Source: Mariniflexile jejuense
Lineage (GTDB): Bacteria; Bacteroidota; Bacteroidia; Flavobacteriales; Flavobacteriaceae
NCBI RefSeq assembly: GCF_042675665.1
Contig: NZ_JBHTJI010000001.1
Location: 2,046,001-2,110,000 of the forward strand
Length of the DNA: 64,000 nucleotides
Direction: 5' to 3'
Made by a program: the position numbers and the translations under genes. This document shows positions 42,560-51,688 of this stretch, in pieces. The number at the start of each line of letters is the position of its first letter. The first letter of the stretch is position 1. The notes beneath the pieces were generated by a model. The model did no database searches. It saw only the letters and a program-made list of their open reading frames with translations, and was not told the DNA's origin.

Positions 42560-45500
42560 ATGGAAAACAAAATTAAAATGACGAAAGACGCTGTTAAACA
42601 AGCTAGAAAAGATACTATTCAATTTATTAATCTTCAATTGGCTGCAATAGGACAACCAGTTTTTAAAGACGAAGAAGATAGTAAAGAGAAATTTTGCGAT
42701 TCTGAGTTTGAAAAAACTACAAGACCACTTATAATGAGTCTTAGAGAAAAATCTAGACTTTTAGGCAATCATCTTTCTCCGGTAGATTCAAGAATTCAAA
42801 GTTTTATTGATACTTATTTGAAAGATATAACTATCAACAAAACATATAAATTACCAAATAACACCTTAATTCTTTCTAAAAAAGGACAGGCAAGAGAAGC
42901 TAGTTTACCACCAGACGGATCTTTTTTTAAAAGTGATTTAGTCTCATCAACCCGCCTTAAACAAGGTATTTTAAATAACCCCTTAAACGATAAACGAACC
43001 ACTAAAGGTACTTTTCATATTGTTGAAGGTCCATTACCAGTGCCTTTTGATAAAAAAGAAGTTCCAAAAGTAGTGTTTGCTCATTTTTTACATGCAGCCT
43101 TCAATCCTTCTGATGCATTAAAAACCCTTCCACTTACATCAAACCAAAAAGAGCAAGCCAAAACCATGGTTTCAATGCTTTTAAGACCAACGGTTTGTCC
43201 TGAAGTTCCTGGAGTAATTTCAAAAAAATCAATGGAAGTTCGCTTTTTTGCACCTGGCTCTTTAGTTAGCAATTTAGATTTTGTTGAATCTATTTTTGGT
43301 AATGCAGGCGATCCTAATTTAGCACATAATGATGCTGCACTAGACCCATTACACTGGACAGGACATACAGGTTGTATTGTTCTCGCACCACAATTATTAA
43401 CGCTTAAAAAGAAAGATTTAGGCCTACCTCACTATAAAGATGCAACAGATCGCCAAAAAGCAGATGGTATGTGCTGGAATGATGAAAATGAACTTTACAA
43501 TGATGGTGGTGCATTTAAAATTACATGTAGAGACGATAGTGGTGTTGTGGTTACACTCATTGCCGATAACTATTATGGGTATTCAAAAAAAGAAATAAAA
43601 ACACAAATTAGTTATTCTGCAAACCTTTTTGGCTTAGCGGAAGAAGAACATGCTGGTGGTGCTATTGCATATGCAAGACGTGTAATGGGAGAAACCGTAA
43701 ACTGTGATGATTATGCTAAATATTACGGACTAGATCACACGTTTGAAGATGTAAAAACCTTAATTGCAGATAGTATTGACGTGAAACCTGAAAACTATGC
43801 GGTAGACAAAAAATACCCAAATTTAGTTTACATACCAGAATCATCATATGTTAATACAGCTACTAATAGTATTACATGGAACTACAAAGGCAAAGAACAA
43901 AAATTAACGTTATCTCCATTTAAAACCTATATACATCCATCTGGAAACAAATTGAAGCTAGAAAAACACAAATCTATCAATTTATGGCGCATGATAGAAA
44001 CCTATCCAGAAGGTGTTTTTTGCCATAAACCTTGTACGGTTTCTGGTGGCGGTAAATCTGAAATCTCAAAATCTATGCAAAATGCTATTACTTACAGTGC
44101 ATTTAACATACATGACATAGAAGAAGATTTTAAAAAAGCCGATGAAATTATCGAGTATAACTACTCAACCAGATGGAAAGTTAAAGACCCAAACAGACCA
44201 ATTTCAAGGTCATTACTAAGTGAAAAAAGAACCTTAGGTTCGGTTGTAAAATTACTAACGCCTAATGAAGAAAACTCAGATGAGTTCAACGCATTTTTAG
44301 AAAGCATTCCTGTTCATGTTCGTTCATTAGTATTGTTTGTAAAACGTTTGTTCAGACAAGCTCATGGCGCAAACCTTAACTGGAAAGATATGATGTCGGT
44401 AGAATTCATCAATGGTGTTAAAGGTACATCACTAATGTATAATCACACACCAGTTGTTGGTAGCTATGTACGCATAGGGTTTAATCAAGATGGCGACTGG
44501 ATGCTAAACAAATTACGTTCAGATTTTGCAGCATGTGAAAAAATTCAAACGGAAGATGATATTACAGCATCAATAACACTTCCTAAAAATCGTTTTAAAA
44601 ATTTAAACCCAGAATACACCAATCAAAGTGTAAAGGCATTAGTAAACTGTGAAGCACATTTATTCCAACGGCCAGATGAAGCCATCGTTAGAGGTTATGA
44701 TAAACTTGCAGAATTAGATATTGTTTCTGATGGAAGATTTTTAACAAACTACGAAATGCTAACCAAAGCAGATGCTATTGCTATTTTTGAAGACACTATA
44801 AATTACGACAAATACACACAACCCGTTAAAGATTTTATAAAAGAAATTATTAATTCTGATGATGATGAAGTGCAGTTTGTATTGCCATCACACCCTAGAA
44901 TTGTAGATGGTGAACCAACTAAAAATCCTCGTTATTTAGAACCAAATAAGTTTTTTAACGAAACAGAAGCGTCATATATTTCAGATATGGGCGTTCGTTT
45001 ACGCAGAAGAATTAAACCAGTAGATCCAGTAATTCACACCGTAAATGCTGTTCTACCAGGTAGAAGAAATAACCCTGCTGAAAGAGAAGCTGGCATTCGC
45101 CCATTAGCGGTTTACAACCCAATACACTATCAAGAAACACCAGAATTGTTTATGGACTTTATTTGTAGTTTAACAGGTAAATCTCCATCAACCACAGGTG
45201 CAGGATCAGAAGGTGCCTTAACAAAAGCTCCGTTTAATATGTTAACACCAACTACCGATTTAAACAACGCTTTATTATCACATATCTTAACAGAATCTAA
45301 TGGATTCAGTACAGCAGCAGGTTATGTGGGTGGCGAAAATAAAGTTGACCACGATATTAGTTTGTTAATTCCAGAAATTTGGGCGAGAATGGCTCCAGAT
45401 GATCGTGATCCTAAAAAATTAATAGAAAATGGTTCTTTAGAAAAAATTGAAGATTTTGAATACAAAGGCAAAAAAGTATTAGCCAGCCGTTTAGGATACA

Positions 45501-46048
45501 GAATTACTAAAACATTCTCTTTAAGATGTTTGAATAGAATTTTTGATGAACCAACAGCTGTATTTAACGAAAAAATGTTAAAACCAGAGCTACAAGGTAT
45601 GGAAGATTATGTTGATGGTATAAACAACATTATTGAAGCTCAAGAAAAAGTAGCCATTCGTTATTTTGAAGAAGGCAGTATCGAAGCATGCATACCGCCG
45701 CTTAAAATTTTAATCCATATTATGGCTTATGGTCATTTTGAAGGAAAAAGCATAAGCGACCCAGAATTAAGAAACTATTTTGATAGAGACTATGTAATAA
45801 ATAGCGATTGGTATAACGAACGTTTAAAACTTAAACAACAAAAAGATATTCGTTTTTATGAATCTCAAATAACCTATTTAGAAAACTTTATTAGCAACCC
45901 TAATAACGATATGTTGGTGTTAGAAATGAATATTGAAGACCGCTTAAAATCGGTTAAAACCTTGTATAACGAAGCTAAATCTGAAGCTTATTTAAACAGT
46001 TTGATTGGCACTATTGGTGCAGATCCATTATTTAGAAAGCAAATTTAG
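42560..46048 (+). CDS. Large protein, probable pyrophosphate-type PEP carboxykinase
   Basis: 1162 residues, no signal peptide. A phosphate-loop-like segment CTVSGGGKSEISKS lies at about 493-506 (SGGGKS 495-500). Earlier, HWTGHTGCIVLAPQLL and EEEHAGGAIAYARRVMGE are notable, and later come VRIGFNQDGDWMLNKLRSDFA, HTVNAVLPGRRNNPAEREAGIRPLAVYNP and TTGAGSEGALTKAPFNMLTPTTDL. The length and the SGGGKSEISK loop recall the pyrophosphate-dependent PEP carboxykinases of about 1100-1160 residues described from Entamoeba and Propionibacterium. They convert oxaloacetate and PEP using PPi/Pi instead of a nucleotide. The name comes from memory of that family and was not checked. The genome also encodes ATP-PEPCK at 63660. 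A terminator follows, so this is a single-gene unit. Confidence 0.6.
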   Translation: MENKIKMTKDAVKQARKDTIQFINLQLAAIGQPVFKDEEDSKEKFCDSEFEKTTRPLIMSLREKSRLLGNHLSPVDSRIQSFIDTYLKDITINKTYKLPNNTLILSKKGQAREASLPPDGSFFKSDLVSSTRLKQGILNNPLNDKRTTKGTFHIVEGPLPVPFDKKEVPKVVFAHFLHAAFNPSDALKTLPLTSNQKEQAKTMVSMLLRPTVCPEVPGVISKKSMEVRFFAPGSLVSNLDFVESIFGNAGDPNLAHNDAALDPLHWTGHTGCIVLAPQLLTLKKKDLGLPHYKDATDRQKADGMCWNDENELYNDGGAFKITCRDDSGVVVTLIADNYYGYSKKEIKTQISYSANLFGLAEEEHAGGAIAYARRVMGETVNCDDYAKYYGLDHTFEDVKTLIADSIDVKPENYAVDKKYPNLVYIPESSYVNTATNSITWNYKGKEQKLTLSPFKTYIHPSGNKLKLEKHKSINLWRMIETYPEGVFCHKPCTVSGGGKSEISKSMQNAITYSAFNIHDIEEDFKKADEIIEYNYSTRWKVKDPNRPISRSLLSEKRTLGSVVKLLTPNEENSDEFNAFLESIPVHVRSLVLFVKRLFRQAHGANLNWKDMMSVEFINGVKGTSLMYNHTPVVGSYVRIGFNQDGDWMLNKLRSDFAACEKIQTEDDITASITLPKNRFKNLNPEYTNQSVKALVNCEAHLFQRPDEAIVRGYDKLAELDIVSDGRFLTNYEMLTKADAIAIFEDTINYDKYTQPVKDFIKEIINSDDDEVQFVLPSHPRIVDGEPTKNPRYLEPNKFFNETEASYISDMGVRLRRRIKPVDPVIHTVNAVLPGRRNNPAEREAGIRPLAVYNPIHYQETPELFMDFICSLTGKSPSTTGAGSEGALTKAPFNMLTPTTDLNNALLSHILTESNGFSTAAGYVGGENKVDHDISLLIPEIWARMAPDDRDPKKLIENGSLEKIEDFEYKGKKVLASRLGYRITKTFSLRCLNRIFDEPTAVFNEKMLKPELQGMEDYVDGINNIIEAQEKVAIRYFEEGSIEACIPPLKILIHIMAYGHFEGKSISDPELRNYFDRDYVINSDWYNERLKLKQQKDIRFYESQITYLENFISNPNNDMLVLEMNIEDRLKSVKTLYNEAKSEAYLNSLIGTIGADPLFRKQI

Positions 46049-46072
46049 TGCATTAAAATAATTAATAGTTTT

Positions 46073-46103
46073 AAAAAAGCGTTTCCAAAGGAAACGCTTT
46101 TTT
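46073..46103. terminator. Terminator after the PEPCK-like gene
   Basis: AAAAAAGCGTTTCC-AAA-GGAAACGCTTTTTT, a perfect 14-bp stem. It lies 25 bp past the stop and 15 bp before the start of the next gene. Confidence 0.9.
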
Positions 46104-46118
46104 GTTTAAATTTACTTC

Positions 46119-47018
46119 ATGCTTACATCCAAAAAAAGATTAGATAACGCTTATAAAAATGCTAAAGTTGTTGCATTTGATAACGATAGCAAGTTTATTT
46201 TATTTAGTGATTGCCACCGTGGCGATAATAGTTTTGCTGATGATTTTGCTAATAACCGAAACATCTATTTTCATGCTTTAAAACATTATTACAATAACGG
46301 TTTTACATATTGTGAGGTTGGTGATGGTGATGAACTTTGGGAAAACCTATATTTCAAATCTATTTTTGAAGCACACAAAAACGTGTATTTACTTATGCAA
46401 TTGTTTTATAAGCAAAATAGATTACACATGATTTGGGGAAACCACGATATGGTATATAACAATCCTAATTATGTTAAAAAAAATCTGTCAACGTATTTTG
46501 ATGAAAAAACGGGTGAAAATGTTGAGTTATTTAAAGATATACAATACCACGAAGGCATTATTTTAAAGCACAAAAACACCAACCAAGAAGTATTTTTAAC
46601 CCATGGGCATCAAGCCGATTGGTGGAATTATTTATTTTGGAAATGGAGCAGGTTTATGGTTAGAATTTTATGGAAACCACTTAATGTAATGGGAATTGCA
46701 GACCCAACAAGTCCAGCAAAAAACTACAAAGAATTGATAAAAGTAGAACGCAGAACCAAAAAATGGATTATTGAAAACAACAATTTAATCACAGTTGTTG
46801 GCCATACACACAGACCACGCTTTCCAGAACCTGGCGATATAGCCTTTTTTAATGATGGTAGTTGTGTACACCCAAGAAGCATCACAGGTATTGAAATTGA
46901 AAATGGTGAAATATGCCTAATAAAATGGCAAATTGATACTAACGATGATGGCGTTTTACAAATATTTAGAGACGTTTTAGAAGGCCCAAAAAAATTGATA
47001 GACTACAAAACGAATTAA
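46119..47018 (+). CDS. Calcineurin-like metallophosphoesterase
   Basis: 299 residues. Metal motifs are in order: FSDCHRGD (D-x-H), VGDGDELWE (GD), WGNHDM (GNHD), LTHGHQADW and VVGHTHRPRFPE (GHTH). The DCHRGDNSF form and the HGHQADWW segment resemble the UDP-2,3-diacylglucosamine pyrophosphatase/LpxH-like and related phosphohydrolases. The length is above LpxH (about 240), so LpxH itself is not assured. It follows the terminator of the PEPCK-like gene. Confidence 0.85.
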   Translation: MLTSKKRLDNAYKNAKVVAFDNDSKFILFSDCHRGDNSFADDFANNRNIYFHALKHYYNNGFTYCEVGDGDELWENLYFKSIFEAHKNVYLLMQLFYKQNRLHMIWGNHDMVYNNPNYVKKNLSTYFDEKTGENVELFKDIQYHEGIILKHKNTNQEVFLTHGHQADWWNYLFWKWSRFMVRILWKPLNVMGIADPTSPAKNYKELIKVERRTKKWIIENNNLITVVGHTHRPRFPEPGDIAFFNDGSCVHPRSITGIEIENGEICLIKWQIDTNDDGVLQIFRDVLEGPKKLIDYKTN

Positions 47019-47072
47019 TACATAACAACGCAACCAAAAACACTTTATCGCATCTAAGAAGAAATTAATACT

Positions 47073-47537
47073 ATGAAAAAGTTTATTGCAATGGTACTTG
47101 TATCTGTTTTTTTAGTTGCATGTAGTTCAAATGATTCTATAAATTTAGATAATGATGACTATTTAATATTTGGTCATTTTTACGGGTTTTGTATTGGTGA
47201 AAGTTGCATTGAAACTTTTAAATTAACTAACAACAAACTTTACGAAGACTCCATTGATAATTACGCAAGTGAACCATTTGATTTTGAAGTTTTAAACAAT
47301 GAAAAATTTGAACAGGTAAAAGATTTAATAGATGCTTTCCCAACAAAATTACTTAAAGAAAAAGAAGCTATTTTAGGTTGCCCTGATTGTGCTGATGGTG
47401 GTGGTATTTTTATTGAATATTCTAAAAATGGCGTTGTAAAGCGTTGGAAAATTGACCAAATGAAATACAATGTTCCTGAATACTTACATGCTTTTATGGA
47501 TGCAGTGAATGGTAAAATTGCGCTAATTAATAAGTAG
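47073..47537 (+). CDS. Small lipoprotein of unknown function
   Basis: 154 residues. Lipobox FLVACSS (Cys17) with an acidic linker (NDSINLDNDD). The mature part has a strand-like FGHFYGFCIGESCIETFKL with paired Cys and a second CxxC (GCPDCADGGG). No domain recognised. It lies 54 bp after the metallophosphoesterase gene and may be co-transcribed. Confidence 0.78.
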   Translation: MKKFIAMVLVSVFLVACSSNDSINLDNDDYLIFGHFYGFCIGESCIETFKLTNNKLYEDSIDNYASEPFDFEVLNNEKFEQVKDLIDAFPTKLLKEKEAILGCPDCADGGGIFIEYSKNGVVKRWKIDQMKYNVPEYLHAFMDAVNGKIALINK

Positions 47538-47734
47538 TAAACTTTTTATTTGAAGTAACCTAAGTTCGTTATAGCTTAAGGAATACTTATGTATATACCT
47601 ATTTAATTCAATCAAATAATAAATGTATAGTAGCAATAAACCTATAATTTATTGTTAACGCGAGGAATTGAATTATATAACAAAAACCCTTTTAGTGATA
47701 ACGTAAAATGCTTTAAGTAAAATTTATAGTCCTT

Positions 47735-47765
47735 TAAAAAAAGATTCCTATTGCGAAGCAATGGG
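47735..47765 (-). terminator. Terminator of the ferredoxin gene
   Basis: On the minus strand CCCATTGC-TTC-GCAATAGG is followed by AATCTTTTTTT. It abuts the stop codon at 47766. Confidence 0.7.
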
Positions 47766-48095
47766 TTAACTTTCTGGAGCTAATTCTACTTCCAAACCAT
47801 TCATTTCAGGTGTCATTTGTATTTGGCAACCCAAACGGCTGTTTTCTTTAACATCAAATGCTTCTGATAACATTGCTTCTTCATCATCACTCATTTCTGG
47901 TAATTCTGTATCACTTAATACATAACATTGGCATGATGCACACATTGCCATACCTCCACAAATACCTATAGTGCCTTCTGGAGCTAATTCGTAACTACGA
48001 ACTACTTCCATTAAATTCATTGCCATATCTGTTGGGGCTACAACTTCGTGGGTAACACCGTCTCTATCTGTGATTTTTATTGTAATATCTTGCAT
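47766..48095 (-). CDS. 2Fe-2S ferredoxin (adrenodoxin type)
   Basis: 109 residues. The cluster cysteines are C46, C52 and C55 (ICGGMAMCASC) and C90 (RLGC). The spacing C-x5-C-x2-C then a distant C is that of adrenodoxin/Isc-type ferredoxins. C57 is an extra Cys. It is an electron carrier, plausibly for Fe-S assembly given the nearby NifU-like and Mrp genes. It is preceded by its own candidate promoter. Confidence 0.92.
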   Translation of the reverse strand: MQDITIKITDRDGVTHEVVAPTDMAMNLMEVVRSYELAPEGTIGICGGMAMCASCQCYVLSDTELPEMSDDEEAMLSEAFDVKENSRLGCQIQMTPEMNGLEVELAPES

Positions 48096-48150
48096 AATTT
48101 TGTTTTTTGCTACACATTATGCTATTCATAATGCGTGCCAAATGAGCCGA

Positions 48151-48158
48151 CAAAAGTA
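48151..48158 (-). promoter_or_regulatory. Candidate -7 box of the ferredoxin gene
   Basis: On the minus strand TACTTTTG matches TAnnTTTG. The leader to the ATG at 48095 is about 50 nt. Confidence 0.45.
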
Positions 48159-48197
48159 CTATTATTTGTGCTTATTTTTATGTAGTAATGATTTTTT

Positions 48198-48443
48198 TTA
48201 AGCTTGAATATTTACAACCTTATCAATTTGTGGTACGTATTTTTTTATGGTCATTTCCACGCCAGATTTTAACGTCATTTGGTTAACGCTGCAACCTACG
48301 CATGCGCCTTGTAATTGTACTTTTACCAAAGTGTCGTTTTCTTCAATAGCTAACAACGTAATATCGCCGCCATCACTTTGCAAAAACGGACGAATCTCAT
48401 CTAATGCCTTTTCAACATTTTCTCTAACTTCTTCTGTTGTCAT
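48198..48443 (-). CDS. NifU-like Fe-S scaffold domain protein
   Basis: 81 residues comprising only the NifU C-terminal domain: FLQSDGGDITLLAIEENDTLVKVQLQGACVGCSVNQMTLKSGVE, with the cluster-binding C48-x2-C51. It carries or delivers an Fe-S cluster. The start lies directly after the mrp stop with no gap, so the two are coupled. Confidence 0.93.
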   Translation of the reverse strand: MTTEEVRENVEKALDEIRPFLQSDGGDITLLAIEENDTLVKVQLQGACVGCSVNQMTLKSGVEMTIKKYVPQIDKVVNIQA

Positions 48444-49583
48444 TTATTTCTTTTTAACTGCTGAACATCCAGCCATGGTTGTAATTTTTATTGCCTCAGT
48501 TGGTGGTAAATTGTCATTTCGCAATACTACTTCTTGCACTACGTTTTGAGCTAGTTTTTCAAAAGCTTGCTCTAAAACGGTTGCGGTTTGTAATGCTGCT
48601 GGACGACCAACATCGCCTGCCTCACGAATACTTTGCACCAATGGAATTTCACCTAAAAATGGTACATTTATGTCTTCCGCTAGGTTTTTAGCACCTTCTT
48701 TACCAAAAATATAATATTTATTATTTGGCAATTCTTCGGGTGTAAAGTATGCCATATTTTCTATAATTCCTAATACAGGCACATCAATGCTTTCTTGTTG
48801 AAACATGGCAACCCCTTTTTTTGCATCGGCCAATGCCACATTTTGCGGTGTACTAACTACTACAGCACCTGTAATTGGTAATGATTGCATGATACTTAAA
48901 TGGATATCACCCGTTCCTGGTGGCAAATCGATTAGCATAAAATCTAGTTCGCCCCAATGTGCATCAAAAATCATTTGGTTTAAAGCTTTAGCCGCCATAG
49001 GACCGCGCCAAACAACAGCTTGGTTTGGTTGTGTAAAAAAGCCAATTGATAATATTTTTACACCGTAATTTTCGATAGGTTTCATTTTAGATTTACCATC
49101 TATATTTACTGCCAAGGGTTTTTCAGCTTCCACATCAAACATAATTGGAATGGATGGTCCGTAAATATCAGCATCTAAAACACCAACTTTAAAACCCATT
49201 TTAGCCAATGTTACTGCCAAATTAGATGTTACGGTAGATTTACCCACACCACCTTTTCCTGAAGCCACAGCAACTATATTTTGAATTCCCGGAATTGGGT
49301 TTCCTTTTATAACGTTTGCTTTTGGTTTTACTGGTGCATCAACTTTTACGTTTACTGTTATTTTAGCTTTTTCGTAAACCAAGTCGTGTATTGTTTTTAA
49401 AATATCAACTTCAGTTCGCTTTTTTGCTTGTAAGCTTGGGTTTGTAATGGTAATATCTACAATAACCTCATCGCCAAAAGTTACAACGTTTTTAACAGCG
49501 CCACTTTCAACCATGTTTTGCCCTTCGCCAACCACTGAGATTGTTTCGAGTGCTTTTAATATATCTTGTTTATTAAGCTTCAT
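48444..49583 (-). CDS. Mrp/NBP35-family Fe-S cluster carrier ATPase
   Basis: 379 residues. An N-terminal DUF59/MIP18-like domain (1-95) is followed by the P-loop ATPase domain: AVASGKGGVGKSTVTSNLAV (the Walker A region of the deviant type), GVLDADIYGPSIPIMF, FMLIDLPPGTGDIHLS and STPQNVALADAKKGVAMF. Mrp/ApbC proteins use ATP to load or move Fe-S clusters. The order mrp-nifU-like, with ferredoxin just after, supports a role in Fe-S supply. It is separated from the next gene upstream by 213 bp with no clear feature. Confidence 0.93.
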   Translation of the reverse strand: MKLNKQDILKALETISVVGEGQNMVESGAVKNVVTFGDEVIVDITITNPSLQAKKRTEVDILKTIHDLVYEKAKITVNVKVDAPVKPKANVIKGNPIPGIQNIVAVASGKGGVGKSTVTSNLAVTLAKMGFKVGVLDADIYGPSIPIMFDVEAEKPLAVNIDGKSKMKPIENYGVKILSIGFFTQPNQAVVWRGPMAAKALNQMIFDAHWGELDFMLIDLPPGTGDIHLSIMQSLPITGAVVVSTPQNVALADAKKGVAMFQQESIDVPVLGIIENMAYFTPEELPNNKYYIFGKEGAKNLAEDINVPFLGEIPLVQSIREAGDVGRPAALQTATVLEQAFEKLAQNVVQEVVLRNDNLPPTEAIKITTMAGCSAVKKK

Positions 49584-49796
49584 TTTTTTGTTAAAGACTT
49601 GAGATATGAGATGTTATAAAAAACTAAGCTCTCATATTTTTTTAATTAATTAAGAATCATTCTAATATGCAAATATATAGAATAAAGACGGAAGACGGAA
49701 TATAGAAGCTAGAAGTTTTATCTATTTAAATATTTGTTTTTATTATGAAATTATAAATGTGAATTTTTGTAAATTTTTTGAAAAATTAGGAGCGAA

Positions 49797-50126
49797 TTAC
49801 AATACTTCTGAAGGATTCCAAAATACGTTTTCAAAATTCTGGATTTGGTTTTCAACAACTTTAATACCTTCACTTTCTAAAAGCTGCTGCATTAAATTAG
49901 TACCATCAAAATGATGTTTTCCTGTTAATAACCCTTTTCTATTTACAACTCGGTGTGCTGGCACATCTTTACTTACCGAGCCATTCATGGCATAACCAAC
50001 CATACGCGCACTTCTGCTTGCACCTAAATAATTAGCAATAGCCCCATAACTTGTTACACGACCGTATGGTATTTGTTTAGCAACTTCATAAACTTTATCA
50101 AAAAAATTAAGCGTTTCTGGTTGCAT
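49797..50126 (-). CDS. Alkyltransferase-like (ATL) protein of the MGMT family
   Basis: 109 residues, the size of the C-terminal MGMT domain alone: VYEVAKQIPYGRVTSYGAIANYLGASRSARMVGYAM and then DVPAHRVVNRKGLLTG. In MGMT the active site is PCHR. Here it is PAHR with Ala57 in place of the alkyl-accepting Cys. ATL proteins bind O6-alkylguanine and hand it to nucleotide excision repair instead of repairing it. It is the last gene of trmB-lysE-atl, 3 bp after lysE. Confidence 0.92.
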   Translation of the reverse strand: MQPETLNFFDKVYEVAKQIPYGRVTSYGAIANYLGASRSARMVGYAMNGSVSKDVPAHRVVNRKGLLTGKHHFDGTNLMQQLLESEGIKVVENQIQNFENVFWNPSEVL

Positions 50127-50129
50127 ATA

Positions 50130-50759
50130 CTACATTTCTTTAATGATATTAATAAGCGTGATGATTGAAATAATACCTGTAATACCACCTATAAGATAGT
50201 TCATGCTTTTTTGAGACGTAATGGGCTTGTCTTTTATTCTATGAAAAAAAAACATATATACATAAAGCATTACAAAAGTTCCCATTGCAGCACCTGCAAC
50301 ATACGCGACAATACTAATTTGACTAAAATCTAACCATCCAAATGACGCCAAAGTTATTGTCATATACGCTTGATACGGAATAGGGAATATATTAATACTA
50401 GATAAAAACATGCCTTGAAAAAACCTACCTTTTTTACTCCATCTAGCAGGTTCTAAAACCTGTTTAGGTTCTTTTTTTGCAATAAAAAAATAATAAATAG
50501 TTATTAGTACAAAAATAACAAATGCTACACGTTGAAGAATATCAACTATTTCTAAATGATTACTTAATTGTCTGGCAAAAATAGCTGCTAAATAAGTTTG
50601 CGCTAGTACAATTACACAAACCCCTATTGAAAACATAACACCTCTGGTATCGCCTTCTTTTAAGCTAATTTTAGCTGCAGTCATATTCAAAAGCCCTGGT
50701 GGTATAACACCAATTAAAGCTACGAATAAGCCTAAAAAAAAGATAAGAGTTATATCCAA
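50130..50759 (-). CDS. LysE family transporter
   Basis: 209 residues with about six hydrophobic helices. FLGLFVALIGVIPPGLLNMTAAKISLKEGDTRGVMFSIGV at the start is the LysE/RhtB-type signature. The C-terminal half contains SINIFPIPYQAYMTITLASFGW. It probably exports an amino acid or related metabolite. The start is a TTG at 50759, because a TAA stop lies three codons upstream in frame and the next ATG is deep inside. The gene follows trmB by 2 bp. Confidence 0.82.
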   Translation of the reverse strand: MDITLIFFLGLFVALIGVIPPGLLNMTAAKISLKEGDTRGVMFSIGVCVIVLAQTYLAAIFARQLSNHLEIVDILQRVAFVIFVLITIYYFFIAKKEPKQVLEPARWSKKGRFFQGMFLSSINIFPIPYQAYMTITLASFGWLDFSQISIVAYVAGAAMGTFVMLYVYMFFFHRIKDKPITSQKSMNYLIGGITGIISIITLINIIKEM

Positions 50760-50761
50760 TA

Positions 50762-51436
50762 CTAGTTAATTTTAAATCTAATATACGTAATTGGTTTATT
50801 TTGCTCTAAATATTGCGACTCGTAAAAGGTTTGAATGCTGGTAACTTCCTCTGGGCTTCCTTCTTGTTTATACACATTGTGGTTAGCATAAAGAACTTCA
50901 TGCCCTGCACCATGTAACAACCCAAGCGTGTATCCATGCATAAACTCACTATCGGTTTTAAGGTTTACTACACCATCTTCTTTCAAAATGGTTTTGTAGC
51001 GTTTTAAAAACTCAGCATTCGTCATACGGTGTTTGGTTCGTTTGTATTTTATTTGAGGATCTGGAAACGTTATCCAAATTTCATCAACCTCTTTTTGCGC
51101 AAAAGCATAATCTATAAGTTCAATTTGTGAGCGTAAAAATGCTACATTAGAAATATTTTCTTCTGTTGCTGTTTTGGCACCACGCCAAAACCGAGCACCT
51201 TTTATATCTATCCCTATAAAATTCTTACTTGGATATTTTTTGGCTAGAGCAACTGTATATTCACCTTTTCCGCATCCTAGTTCTAACACCAAAGGATTAT
51301 TGTTTTTAAATACAGATTGATTCCAATTTCCTTTTAAAATAAAATTATTATTAACCAGTGCATCTCTAGTTGGTTGATATACGTTATCAAACGTTTCGTT
51401 TTCTTTAAATCGACGTTGTTTATTTTTACTTCCCAC
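50762..51436 (-). CDS. trmB: tRNA (guanine46-N7)-methyltransferase
   Basis: 224 residues. The methyltransferase motif I is LVLELGCGKGEYTVALAKKYP, followed by FIGIDIKGARFWRGAKTA, DEIWITFPDPQIKYKRTKHRMTNAEFLKRY and NLKTDSEF, all typical of TrmB. It makes m7G46 in tRNA. The start is a GTG at 51436. First gene of the trmB-lysE-atl operon. Confidence 0.96.
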   Translation of the reverse strand: MGSKNKQRRFKENETFDNVYQPTRDALVNNNFILKGNWNQSVFKNNNPLVLELGCGKGEYTVALAKKYPSKNFIGIDIKGARFWRGAKTATEENISNVAFLRSQIELIDYAFAQKEVDEIWITFPDPQIKYKRTKHRMTNAEFLKRYKTILKEDGVVNLKTDSEFMHGYTLGLLHGAGHEVLYANHNVYKQEGSPEEVTSIQTFYESQYLEQNKPITYIRFKIN

Positions 51437-51688
51437 GGGTATCTTTATTATATTTTTGTAAAATTAAGGAAATATCCTTAAGTAAATATATTCTTATCTT
51501 TGAATTTACTTAAAAGTTATTTTAAAAATGACATTTTCTTAACTATTTTTTATAAAATGACATTGTGAATGTTTTATATTTGATACAGTATTTTTTTACG
51601 AAAACTTAGCAAGTTTATTTGATTTTTGTTTAGAACAACTTAAAGTTATTTGTTGTAAATAATTTTCAGTAACGCCTTAAATTATATT

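Noticed and set aside
46119..47018. LpxH identity for the metallophosphoesterase
   Set aside because: The motifs are shared by several phosphohydrolases and the length exceeds LpxH. The general name is safer.
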